Source of the DNA: Streptomyces sp. CB00316
GTDB lineage: Bacteria > Actinomycetota > Actinomycetes > Streptomycetales > Streptomycetaceae
DNA length: 64,000 nucleotides
Reading direction: 5' to 3'
NCBI RefSeq assembly: GCF_001905595.1
Contig: NZ_LIXI01000008.1
Coordinates: 1 to 64,000 of the forward strand
The notes under the pieces are model-generated. The model was given only the letters and a program-made list of their open reading frames with translations. It was not told the origin of the DNA and ran no database searches. Position numbers and translations under genes: made by a program. This document shows, in pieces, positions 52,293 to 60,334 of this stretch. Position 1 is the first letter of the stretch, and each line of letters opens with the position of its first letter.

Positions 52293-52654
52293 ATGGTCCA
52301 GAGCGGCGCGCAAGACGTCGATCAGTACCTCGCCGACCTGCCGGAGGCCCGCCGTGGCGCGCTCACCGAGCCGCGCGCTGTGCCGCGCGGAGCTGACGCG
52401 GTTCCGGGAGGTGATGGCGTACGGCATGCCCGCCTACGAGCGGGACGAGGCCGGCGGGATCGCCTTCGCCGGCCAGAAGCAGTACATCGTTCTCCCTCCT
52501 GCGCACCGATGTCCGTGACGCGTTCGCGGACCGGCCGGCCGGCCGCGACATGGGCAGGGGGTGCCTCCGCTTCCGTACGCCGGAGAGGATCGACTTCACG
52601 CTCGTACGGGATCTGCTCCGGGCGACGGCGGCGACCCGCGGCCCCGCCCGCTGA
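52293..52654 (+). pseudogene. DUF1801 (YdhG-like) gene with two frameshifts
   Basis: Frame 1: MVQSGAQDVDQYLADLPEAR. Frame 2: LCRAELTRFREVMAYGMPAY and GGIAFAGQKQYIVL. Frame 3: RTDVRDAFADRPAGRDMGRG, CLRFRTPERIDFTLVRDLL, stop at 52654. Together these give a complete DUF1801 domain, so it is full length apart from indels; a sequencing error would be enough to explain it. Confidence 0.78.
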
Positions 52655-52661
52655 GTACGTC

Positions 52662-53657
52662 CTACCGCAGGCCGTCCAGCCACTGCGTCAGCAGCAGGTT
52701 GACCTCGTCGGGGCGTTCCTGCTGGATCCAGTGGCCGCAGCCGTCGAGGATGTGCGCGGCGGACAGGCCGGGGAGGGTGGCCGGGTAGGCGTCGATGGCG
52801 TCCGCCATCCATGTGGTGGAGGCGTCGAGGGAGCCGCCGATGAACTGGGAGGGCTGGTTGATGGGCGCTCCGTGCCAGGCCGCGAGGTCCTCCCAGTCGC
52901 GGTCGACGTTGCGGTAGCGGTTGAGGGCGCCGGTGAAACCGGACCGTTCGAACTCCCCGCTGTAGACGTCGAGCTCGGCCTCGGTGAGCCAGGCGGGCAG
53001 CGGGCCGGTGGGGAAGCGGTCGGCGAGCTGGGCTCCCGGGGGTACGAAGAAGAGCCGGCCGTGCTCCTCGGGGGTGAGGGCGCCACCGGTCAGCCCGGTG
53101 TAGAAGCCGGTGAGCCAGCCGCGTACGTCCCGTTCGATCTCCGCCTCGGCCCGGCCGGGGGCCTGGAAGTAGCTGACGTAGAACTCCTCGTCACCGCCGA
53201 TCCGGGCGAAACCGTCGCTGGGGCGGTGGTCGCCCCGGGGCGCGTAGGGGACGCTGAGCAGGCCTACGGCGGCGAAGACGTCCGGCCGGAGCAGGGCGCT
53301 GTTGGCGGCGATGGGCGAGCCCCAGTCGTGGCCGACGACGGTGGCGGTCTCCTCGCCCAGGGCGTGGACGACGGCGGTGTTGTCGGCGACGTGGGCGAGC
53401 ATGCGGTACGCGGCGGTGGCGGTGGGCTTGGCGGAACGCCCGTATCCGCGTACGTCGATGGCGGCGGCCCGGTATCCGGCGGCGGCGAGCGCGGGGAGTT
53501 GGTGGCGCCAGGAGTACCAGGACTCGGGGAAGCCGTGGACGAGGAGGACGAGGGGGCCGGTGCCCTGCTCGACCAGGTGGATGCGGCCGCCGGGGGTGTC
53601 CACCAGGCGGTGGACCGCGCCGGGCGGGGTGGCGGGGTCCGTCAGGGGCTGCGGCAC
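52662..53657 (-). CDS. Epoxide-hydrolase-type alpha/beta hydrolase
   Basis: 331 aa; GTG 53657 with GAGGAGGAACC upstream. Oxyanion HGFPESWYSWRHQ, nucleophile Asp in VVGHDWGSPIAA, C-terminal catalytic His in DGCGHWIQQERP; RGYGRSAKP. The Asp nucleophile and HGFPE favour epoxide hydrolase over esterase. Confidence 0.9.
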   Translation of the reverse strand: MPQPLTDPATPPGAVHRLVDTPGGRIHLVEQGTGPLVLLVHGFPESWYSWRHQLPALAAAGYRAAAIDVRGYGRSAKPTATAAYRMLAHVADNTAVVHALGEETATVVGHDWGSPIAANSALLRPDVFAAVGLLSVPYAPRGDHRPSDGFARIGGDEEFYVSYFQAPGRAEAEIERDVRGWLTGFYTGLTGGALTPEEHGRLFFVPPGAQLADRFPTGPLPAWLTEAELDVYSGEFERSGFTGALNRYRNVDRDWEDLAAWHGAPINQPSQFIGGSLDASTTWMADAIDAYPATLPGLSAAHILDGCGHWIQQERPDEVNLLLTQWLDGLR

Positions 53658-53709
53658 GGTTCCTCCTCGGGTGCCCCAGGGGTGCGGGGCGGATCGTGAC
53701 GGGGCGGCC

Positions 53710-53737
53710 GGGCGGCCGGGCCGGAGTCCGGCCGCCC
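53710..53737 (-). terminator. Hairpin downstream of the TNT pair
   Basis: 10-bp arms GGGCGGCCGG / CCGGCCGCCC with an 8-nt loop, 79 bp past the small-protein stop. Confidence 0.45.
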
Positions 53738-53779
53738 GTTCACGATCATTCGGGGGCGTCCGCCGCCCGCACAAGGATC

Positions 53780-53796
53780 TTTGCCGGACCGGCAAA
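53780..53796. promoter_or_regulatory. 17-bp palindrome TTTGCCGG-a-CCGGCAAA
   Basis: Perfect 8-bp arms with a single central base in the 158-bp space upstream of the epoxide-hydrolase gene. Likely an operator for that gene; on the other reading it could fold as a short hairpin. Confidence 0.6.
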
Positions 53797-53815
53797 AGGG
53801 GAGCGCGAAGGGCGG

Positions 53816-54049
53816 TCAGACGAGCAGCCGCAGCAGGTGCGCGCAGGCGGCGGCCTCGTCCGGGTGGCGGGCGAGGACTTCGTCCCGGCCGCGTTCGTAG
53901 GCGCCGGTCTCCCATCCGCCGTCCGCCGCCCGTCGCACGAAGAGGAAGTCGGGCGGCGTGGGGACCGGCTCGTGGACGCCTTCGATCCGGTAGTAGCCGC
54001 CGGGGATCGAGGCCTCCATGAGTGCGGCGTGCAGCGTCCGACGGTCCAC
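53816..54049 (-). CDS. 77-aa protein downstream of the TNT toxin, putative immunity factor
   Basis: GTG 54049 lies 5 bp beyond the toxin stop, so both are on one transcript. MDRRTLHAALMEASIPGGYY, then PTPPDFLFVRRAADGGWETG and YERGRDEVLARHPDEAAAC. It has no signal peptide and is cytoplasmic, whereas the toxin is secreted. Size, spacing and order (toxin then small cytosolic protein) are those of an immunity gene. No known TNT immunity family (IFT) resemblance is apparent to me, so the role is inferred from position only. Confidence 0.7.
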   Translation of the reverse strand: MDRRTLHAALMEASIPGGYYRIEGVHEPVPTPPDFLFVRRAADGGWETGAYERGRDEVLARHPDEAAACAHLLRLLV

Positions 54050-54054
54050 GGGGA

Positions 54055-54726
54055 TTACGCGCCGGCGGGTGTGAGGTAGCCGTGGTCCAGCAGCCACTTC
54101 ACGTTCAGCCGCTCGCCCTCGCCCGGGTTCAGGAAGACCGGGTCGAGCTTGATCTGCCGGCCGCCGCCGGGCTGCTCGAACCACGGGGCGATGCTGCCCT
54201 GCCAGACCCAGAAGGGCTTGGCCACCTTGTAGACGCGGTAGTCGCAGGGGGTCGCCGCCTCCCGGGTGTTGAGGTTCTGCGGAGGCAGGGCGCGCTCGGC
54301 GTAGGCGTCACCGGCCGGGGCCAGGTAGCCGCCGTACTCCGAGCCGAAGCGGTCCAGGCGCTGGCCGGGGCGGAGCTTGGAGGGCTCCTTGTCGATCTCG
54401 CCGTTGACCTCGCCGAAGCCGTCGTTGGGCGGGTACTTCCAGCTTCCGGTGTCCGCGGGCCCCTCCCAGTACTTCTTGAGGAAGGCCTGCGGGGAGAGGT
54501 CGCCGGTGCGCTGGTAGCCCTTCAGGAGCGGGCCGACCGGGGCGAGGCGGTTGTTCGGCAGCCACTTCGGGCCGAGCCGGGCGTCGCCGCGGTATTCGCC
54601 GGTGCAGGGTTCGTGCCGCTCGGCGGCCACCGGGACGTCCGGCTGCGGGGCGGCGTTCGCGGCGGGGGCGGTGATCAGTCCGGCGGTGATGCCGAGCGCG
54701 GCAAGTACGGTACGCATGCGGTTCAT
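54055..54726 (-). CDS. Secreted TNT-domain (NAD+ glycohydrolase-type) protein
   Basis: 223 aa. Signal peptide 1-26 (cut near AANA). The TNT (DUF4237) domain fills about 85-223: WKYPPNDGFG, LRPGQRLDRFGSEYGGYLAP with R126, YAERALPPQNL, YRVYKVAKPFWVWQGSIAPW, EQPGGGRQIKL with Q191. The Arg and Gln correspond in motif context to catalytic residues of mycobacterial TNT, which destroys NAD. The N-terminal 27-84 (CTGEYRGDARLGPKWLPNN) is a short lead domain. Likely an exported antibacterial or antifungal NADase. Confidence 0.88.
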   Translation of the reverse strand: MNRMRTVLAALGITAGLITAPAANAAPQPDVPVAAERHEPCTGEYRGDARLGPKWLPNNRLAPVGPLLKGYQRTGDLSPQAFLKKYWEGPADTGSWKYPPNDGFGEVNGEIDKEPSKLRPGQRLDRFGSEYGGYLAPAGDAYAERALPPQNLNTREAATPCDYRVYKVAKPFWVWQGSIAPWFEQPGGGRQIKLDPVFLNPGEGERLNVKWLLDHGYLTPAGA

Positions 54727-54919
54727 TCAGGGATCCCCTCGAGCACTGATGATCAATCAGACAGCTGACGAAGAGTATCCGTTCGGCTACCTGGAGCATC
54801 CGCGCCATGCCGCTTTCCGGCCAGGACGACCGTGCCGGTGCTTGAGGGAACAGCATCGCGCCCCGGCCGGGTGGAGCTGGGGCCCGGCCGGGGCGCGATG
54901 GGCGAAACGGTGCCTGCGG

Positions 54920-55095
54920 CTAGCCGACGTTGACGTCGACGCAGGCGTAGAAGGCGTTCGACGTGTCCGCGATGTTCCAGACCGCGAAGACCTTCTGCTG
55001 ACCGGTCTTGTTGCCGAAGTCGACCTGATCTTCTCGCCGCCGACGAAGTACTGCCAGGTGCTGGTCGAGTGCCGGGGTCGCGTGCATGCTTCTCC
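54920..55095 (-). pseudogene. AA10 lytic polysaccharide monooxygenase C-terminal remnant
   Basis: Reads TSTWQYFVGGEKI, then after a frameshift VDFGNKTGQQKVFAVWNIAD and TSNAFYACVDVNVG with the stop at 54920. This matches the last 50 residues of a chitin/cellulose-active LPMO. The copper-binding N-terminal His and the core are missing. Confidence 0.75.
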
Positions 55096-55361
55096 TTCAC
55101 GTGAGACCGCACCGCGCGGTGGCGGGCCGTGGGGGGCCGGCTTCGACGGCGAGGCCTCGCGAGTGTGCGGCCCCTACGAGGCGCGAAGGGCCGCACGTCC
55201 CCTGCCGGACAGGCCTGATGACCGGCGCCGGAAGGGCCTTGCACGTGGCCTGGACCATACTCACCGTCGCGTACGCGTCAAGGTAGCTGCGCGAGGGGCG
55301 GGAGGCACGGAGGCCGGGCGGGCCGCGACGGACGATCGCCTCGCCGGGCCGCGGCGCCCCA

Positions 55362-56075
55362 TCAGCCCTGGTCGTCGCCGTAGCGGACGGTGACGCGCTC
55401 GAAGCCGAGGGAGCCGAGCAGTCCCTTCAGCATGTCCGCGGTGTTCTTCTCGGCGCGGGCGGTCAGCCCGCTCTCCTTCGCCGCCTCACCGATGTGCCGG
55501 ACGGCCAGCTGGTTGACCGCCTGCTCGCTGCTCGGGTTGTCGGAGAAGAGGTCGCCGAGCCGGTCCAGGATTCCGCGCTGCTTGGAGACGGCGTAGGAGC
55601 GGTCCGGGTCCAGGGCCGGCTTGCCCAGCACCGCGTGCGGCAGCCGGATCTCGGCGGTGGTGCGGTCCTCGTTGATGACGACCCCGTCCTCGGTGGCCTT
55701 CCCGAGGTCGACGGAGGCGCCGACGGTCCCCGCGCCGACGAACAGGGTGCGGGTGCCGCGTACCGCGTCGGGCAGGAACTTGGCGTCCTTCTCCAGGTCG
55801 ACGACGACCTGGAAGTTGCCCGAGGCCGCCTCGTACGCGCTCATGTCCTGGATCGACTTGAGGACCGCGGGGCCCGACCGGTCGTGGGTCTCCTCGCCGA
55901 AGAGGCTGTCGAGGCCCGGCAGCAGGCTGAGCTTGCCGGCGGCGAGGATCAGGGCCAGGACGGCGGCGCAGGCGCCGACGGCCTTCAGCAGGCCCCGCCC
56001 GGGTCGGGACGTGGGCTTCTTCCCGCTCTGCGGGGCGGTATCCGTGGTTGCGTCGCTGGACGTCATGGACTGCAT
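55362..56075 (-). CDS. DUF4230 membrane-anchored protein
   Basis: 237 aa, one TM helix about 30-48 (LLKAVGACAAVLALILAAG), then an extracytoplasmic DUF4230 domain (about 70-235; LKSIQDMSAYEAASGNFQVVVDLE, LFVGAGTVGASVDLGKA, RTTAEIRLPHAVLGKPALDPD, MLKGLLGSLGFERVTVRY). Widespread envelope protein of unknown role. Confidence 0.88.
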   Translation of the reverse strand: MQSMTSSDATTDTAPQSGKKPTSRPGRGLLKAVGACAAVLALILAAGKLSLLPGLDSLFGEETHDRSGPAVLKSIQDMSAYEAASGNFQVVVDLEKDAKFLPDAVRGTRTLFVGAGTVGASVDLGKATEDGVVINEDRTTAEIRLPHAVLGKPALDPDRSYAVSKQRGILDRLGDLFSDNPSSEQAVNQLAVRHIGEAAKESGLTARAEKNTADMLKGLLGSLGFERVTVRYGDDQG

Positions 56076-56153
56076 GTGACCCCCAGGCGCGTTTTCAACC
56101 CATCTCCGCTGCCAAATAAGCCAGTTCGGGTAGACGGTTGCAGACGGCCGGCC

Positions 56154-56942
56154 TCAGGGGCGGCCGGTCAGCTCCGTGGTGTCGTCGGAGGTCGAGGTGG
56201 TGGTCACCGACGTGGTGACGTTGCCGGCGAGGCCGAGCACCAGGAAGAGCACCACGAGCCACTTCGCTGCGCTGCTCATGACCAGCGGCCGGGTGGCGGA
56301 GCGGGAGTGTCCCTGGGCCACGGCGAGGCCGTCGTCGCCGAAGAGGCCCTTGGGGTAGGCCGGGGTGAGCATCATGGCGTACGCGGAGAACCGCATCCGG
56401 TAGCGCAGGGTGGCCGCGGTCGCCTCGAACAGGGGACGCGGCATCCGGCCGAGGACCAGCGTGATGACCCACCACACGAAGGCCAGGGCCCACCAGCCGT
56501 AGACGGCGAGGTTCTGCACGATCGCCGCCGGGATCATCAGGAAGATCCGGAAGAGGACCGCGAGCCGGTTGAGGGCGGTGGGCCGTACGTCGATCTGGAC
56601 CGGGTAGTCCGGCGGCGGGGTCAGCGCGAAGGGCGGGTAGCGGTCGATCAGGAGCATCTGGCTCGCCGACACGCGCAGGTCGTACCCGAGGAACTGGGCC
56701 AGGAACCGGAAGACGGGGTCGGGCAGCCGTCCCAGCACCAGGGCGGCGAACCAGCCCGCGATGACGGTGAAGAAGGCCGCGATGTGCAGGAAGAACAGCA
56801 CGATGAAATGGGGGATCAGGAGCAGCAGCCGGAAGAAGACCGTCAGCCGGCGCTGGCGGCCGGGCTCGACGATGTCGAGGACGGGCCGGAACTCGTCGGC
56901 GTCGATCTCCTTGCGGCCCGGGCTCCACCGGCCGTCGGCCAT
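56154..56942 (-). CDS. DUF4389 membrane protein
   Basis: 262 aa; ATG 56942 with GAGGAGGAGCGAC upstream. Two homologous halves: RRLTVFFRLLLLIPHFIVLF with VIAGWFAALVLGRLPDPVFRF, and LNRLAVLFRIFLMIPAAIVQ with VWWVITLVLGRMPRPLFEAT, plus a C-terminal TM and Thr-rich tail. Internal repeat and four or more TMs typical of DUF4389. Confidence 0.88.
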   Translation of the reverse strand: MADGRWSPGRKEIDADEFRPVLDIVEPGRQRRLTVFFRLLLLIPHFIVLFFLHIAAFFTVIAGWFAALVLGRLPDPVFRFLAQFLGYDLRVSASQMLLIDRYPPFALTPPPDYPVQIDVRPTALNRLAVLFRIFLMIPAAIVQNLAVYGWWALAFVWWVITLVLGRMPRPLFEATAATLRYRMRFSAYAMMLTPAYPKGLFGDDGLAVAQGHSRSATRPLVMSSAAKWLVVLFLVLGLAGNVTTSVTTTSTSDDTTELTGRP

Positions 56943-57124
56943 GTCGCTCCTCCTCGGCAGGGAGTCCGTGCGGCAGTCGCGCGCAGGACATGCCCCCACG
57001 CTGCGGCCCCGCATGACGGCCTGCAAACGGCCGCGGCCCGAACGGGTGGCCGGTCCCTGCAGCGGTGAGCGCTGGCGTCCGGTCCGGTGGGCGCCTGCGG
57101 CACTGCTCCGGTGGCCCCTGGGGG

Positions 57125-57892
57125 TCAGCGCCTGCGGAGCCGGTCCAGCAGGGCTCGGCCGGAGCCGGGCTGGGCGCCGTCGCCGGTGGGGCGACCGCTC
57201 GCACCCCTGGCCTTCGTCAGGCGCGTACGGCCGGTCCCCGTACCCGCCTTGGCCGACTCCTTCGCCTTGGTCGTGCCCCGGGTATGCGTCCCGGTCTTCG
57301 TCTTCGCTCCGGCCTTCGTCAGGGTCTTCTCCTTGGTCCGGGAGGGCGTCGCCCTCTCCTCGGCCTTCGGCTCCGCCTCGGGTGTGACCGCCTGGGCCCG
57401 CGGAGCGTGTGCGTGCGCGTGGTAGCTGTGGCTGATCCGGCGGCCCAGCAGGAAGTAGCCGAGCAGGGCGCCCGACGTATTGAGGATGACGTCGTCGATG
57501 TCGAAGGCGCGGCCGGTGACCAGGGCGCCCTGGACCAGTTCCACGAGGATCATGGCGGCGGCGGTCAGCAGCGTCATGCTGAGCATCCGCAGGCGGCGTG
57601 GCACGAGGAACGGGAGCAGCAGCCCGAAGGGCACGCCGAGCAGCAGATTTCCGCCCGCCTGCTTGCACGCGGCGAGGAACGTGTAGTCCTCGGCGTACTG
57701 GCGCAGCGACCGGCCCGGCCGAAGATTCGATGTGACGATGTCCTCGGAGGCCGGCGAGGGGGTGAGTGTCACCTTGGCCAGGAGGACGGAGAACACCACC
57801 AGCCCCAGCAGCACCACGGTCAGGACGGTCACCCTCAGCAGCACGCGTGCCCATGTCCCCTGTCGCGTACGGGGTCTCGTCTCTGCAGTCAT
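57125..57892 (-). CDS. VanZ-like membrane protein with long basic tail
   Basis: 255 aa. VanZ-type helical domain about 15-155 (GNLLLGVPFGLLLPFLVP, ILVELVQGALVTGRAFDIDD, VILNTSGALLGYFLLGR), then about 95 residues of Lys/Thr/Ala/Gly repeats (RTKEKTLTKAGAKTKTGTHT). VanZ proteins modify teicoplanin or cell-envelope sensitivity; the histone-like tail is not part of the usual family and resembles nucleic-acid or anionic-polymer-binding tails. Confidence 0.88.
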   Translation of the reverse strand: MTAETRPRTRQGTWARVLLRVTVLTVVLLGLVVFSVLLAKVTLTPSPASEDIVTSNLRPGRSLRQYAEDYTFLAACKQAGGNLLLGVPFGLLLPFLVPRRLRMLSMTLLTAAAMILVELVQGALVTGRAFDIDDVILNTSGALLGYFLLGRRISHSYHAHAHAPRAQAVTPEAEPKAEERATPSRTKEKTLTKAGAKTKTGTHTRGTTKAKESAKAGTGTGRTRLTKARGASGRPTGDGAQPGSGRALLDRLRRR

Positions 57893-57981
57893 GGGGGACA
57901 GGTGCCCCCGCCGCGGCGGAAAACACCCGGGTGGGCGTCCGGGCCTAAAAATCGCTCGGCCGCCCGGTGTCGCCTGCGACG

Positions 57982-58491
57982 ATGGATCTCATGAGCGCAT
58001 GTGAGAAGAAGGACCTGCTGGCCGAGACCGACCGGCTGCGCGAGGAGGGCCGGGCCGGGGAGGCGCGCGAGCGGCTGCTCGCCCTGACCGCCGCGTTCCC
58101 CGACGACGCGGAGGTGGCCTACCGGACCGCGTGGGTCCACGACGTCCTGGGCCTGGAGACCGAGGCGGTGGCGTACTACGAGCGCAGCCTGGCGGGGACA
58201 GGGCTCGGCGCGGAGGACCGGCGGGGGGCGCTGCTGGGTCTGGGCAGTACCTACCGGGTGCTGGGGCGGTACGGGCAGGCCGTGGAGACACTGCGCCGGG
58301 GCGTCGAGGAGTTCCCGGACGACGGGGCGCTCAAAACGTTCCTGGCGATGGCCCTGTTCAACACGGAGGAGCACCACGAGGCGATGCAGCTGCTGTTGCG
58401 GGTGGTGGCGTCGACCAGTGAGGACCGGCACGTCCAGCAGTACCGGCCGGCCATCGAGCACTACGCCAAGGACCTCCACGAGACGATGTGA
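57982..58491 (+). CDS. TPR-repeat protein
   Basis: 169 aa from ATG 57982 (MDLMSACEKKDLLAE); ATG 57991 also possible; no strong ribosome-binding site. TPR units: AEVAYRTAWVHDVLGLETEAVAYYERSL, RRGALLGLGSTYRVLGRYGQAVETLRRGV, ALKTFLAMALFNTEEHHEAMQLLLRVV. Small soluble scaffold of unknown partner. Confidence 0.86.
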   Translation: MDLMSACEKKDLLAETDRLREEGRAGEARERLLALTAAFPDDAEVAYRTAWVHDVLGLETEAVAYYERSLAGTGLGAEDRRGALLGLGSTYRVLGRYGQAVETLRRGVEEFPDDGALKTFLAMALFNTEEHHEAMQLLLRVVASTSEDRHVQQYRPAIEHYAKDLHETM

Positions 58492-58583
58492 CCCGGGTGC
58501 TCCGGCCCGCCCGGCCGGAGCACCCGGGGGCGGCACCGGACAGCGGGGCGGCGCATCCAGCGCGGCGCGCGGCATCGGAGCGT

Positions 58584-59324
58584 GTGCGTACCGAGAATGC
58601 TCGCGTGCGTTCCCCTTCCCCGCCACCGTCCCCCTCTTCCGCCGCGCCACGGGCGGGCGGCCCCTCCCGGCGCGGCGTGTGGGCGCTGCTGCTCCTGTCC
58701 GCGGCCTCCGGGGCGGCGGATGCGTTCGCCTTCCTCTGTGTGGGCCAGGTCTTCGCGGGGGTGATGACCGGGAATCTGGTCCTGCTGGGTGCCTCGGCGG
58801 CCGGAGCGGGCGAGGACGGCGTGGCCCTGCGAGTGGTCACCGCGTTGGCGGCGTACGCGTGCGGGGCGGCGGCCGGGGCGCTGACGGCCGGGCTCCCCCT
58901 GGGCCTGACGCTGCTGGCCGAGTCCGTCCTGCTCGGGGCGGCGGCCGTGCTGTGGGGGTTCGGTCTGGTCGCGTCGGACGGTGACCGGCTCGGGCTGCTG
59001 GCCCTCGTGTCGCTGGCGATGGGCGTCCAGGGGCGCGTCCGGGTGACGCCGACGAACTATTTCACCGGGACCCTCACCTCTCTCGCCGGCCGTGCGGCGG
59101 CGCGGCAGCTGGAGCCGGGGGACGCCTGGGTGCTGGGCCGGCTGGGGGCGGTGGTGGCCGGGGCGGCACTCGCGGCGCTGACGGAGCGGTGGTGGAGCCC
59201 CGGGGCGGCGCTGGGTGCGGTGGTCCTGGTGGCGGGGGCGGCGGTTCTCGAAACCGGGTGGCGCGGGGGCCGGAACACCGGGAAGCCCCGGCCGGATCGG
59301 GGGAATCCAGCCGGGGCGGCTTGA
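58584..59324 (+). CDS. DUF1275 (YoaK-family) membrane protein
   Basis: 246 aa from GTG 58584 with GGAGC just upstream; GTG 58488 overlapping the TPR stop would add 32 Arg/Ala-rich residues. Helices from about residue 31: GVWALLLLSAASGAADAFAF, VFAGVMTGNLVLLGASAAGA, with ALVSLAMGVQGRVRVTPTNYFTGTL. DUF1275 has six or seven TMs. Function unknown. Confidence 0.84.
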   Translation: MRTENARVRSPSPPPSPSSAAPRAGGPSRRGVWALLLLSAASGAADAFAFLCVGQVFAGVMTGNLVLLGASAAGAGEDGVALRVVTALAAYACGAAAGALTAGLPLGLTLLAESVLLGAAAVLWGFGLVASDGDRLGLLALVSLAMGVQGRVRVTPTNYFTGTLTSLAGRAAARQLEPGDAWVLGRLGAVVAGAALAALTERWWSPGAALGAVVLVAGAAVLETGWRGGRNTGKPRPDRGNPAGAA

Positions 59325-59554
59325 GTGCGGGCGCGAAGGGCGGTCGCCTCTCGGCGAGGGGCTCCATGGGGCTTCGGCTGTGCGAGCTTTCCCCATGGGC
59401 TGTTGGTGAGGCCCGGGGACACTGTCCCCCCACACCCACGTGTAGATGAACGATAAACTATCTCGGGCTGTTCCCGGGAACCCGCCCTCGTGGATGTGAT
59501 CCACGGCACGGAATCTCCTGTTCCACCGTCGGCCGGAGCCGGCGCGGTCAGCTC
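59325..59554. other. Gap after the DUF1275 gene, no gene seen
   Basis: Short open frames are unconvincing. A locally AT-rich patch (59445-59465) may be the residue of an old promoter or 3' end. Confidence 0.4.
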
Positions 59555-60045
59555 CGGGACGCCTCGTACGGGCCGCCGCAGGGACAGCAGCCGGGCGAAC
59601 GGCTCGGCGAGCTCCGCGGCGACGTCAGCCTCCCCCTCATCCCAGGCGACCCGGTCGGCCACCGCCCACGGGTGCGTACGGCGGTCGAGGAAAGCGGGGC
59701 GGGGCAGCTCGCGCAGGGCGGCGTGGAAGGCGCGGCCGGCGGCGACGACCCCATGCCACCGCCTGCTGGGGCCGGGGCGACCGTCGATGAACTCGCGGCC
59801 GTCCAACCCTCCACCACGACATTCCCTTCGGCCGACCGCAGCGGCCGCGGCACACGGAATCCGCCACCCCGGGGCAGCCCCTCGAAGACGGACGCGGCCC
59901 ACTCCGACTCACCCTCGGTTCCCTCCGCGGGTTTGAGGACGGCCCCGCCCACCCGCACGCTGCGCCCCTGACCGCCGGGCAGCGGCTCGGGGATGCCGCG
60001 CACACCGAAGGCGTCGAGGGCGGACCGCCGGGGGAAGGATGACAC
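59555..60045 (-). pseudogene. TIGR02569-family (aminoglycoside phosphotransferase-like) remnant
   Basis: From GTG 60045 the minus strand reads FPRRSALDAFGVRGIPEPLP, GRSVRVGGAVLKPAEGTEGE, then a frame change to REFIDGRPGPSRRWHGVVAA, FLDRRTHPWAVADRVAWDEG and stops resembling the family near LSLRRPV at 59555. The catalytic HGD loop half is missing. Both a frameshift and 3' truncation are present. Confidence 0.72.
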
Positions 60046-60204
60046 TCGACTGCTCGGGCATGCGAGGCATCCTGCCGGGCGGCCCCGCCGCGCGCACGCG
60101 CAATCGCTTCCGGCCCGTTCACCGAGGGCGCCTATGCCCTGGGCACAGGCCAACACCCCTCAAACGTACGCCCGTTCGGAGGCTTGCCCCTCCCGTACAG
60201 CCTA

Positions 60205-60216
60205 TGGCATATGCCA
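60205..60216. promoter_or_regulatory. 12-bp palindrome TGGCATATGCCA
   Basis: Perfect dyad in the upstream region of the PP2C phosphatase gene; regulatory role inferred from position. Confidence 0.5.
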
Positions 60217-60334
60217 GAAGCAACCACACATCGAGTGTCGTCGAATCCCTTACGGGCCGCCGCAGCCTGTGCGACAGTCGAGAGCGGCCGCCCCCTCAAG
60301 ACCCGGCCGCACCGCGCCTGTATCGGAGTACGAG

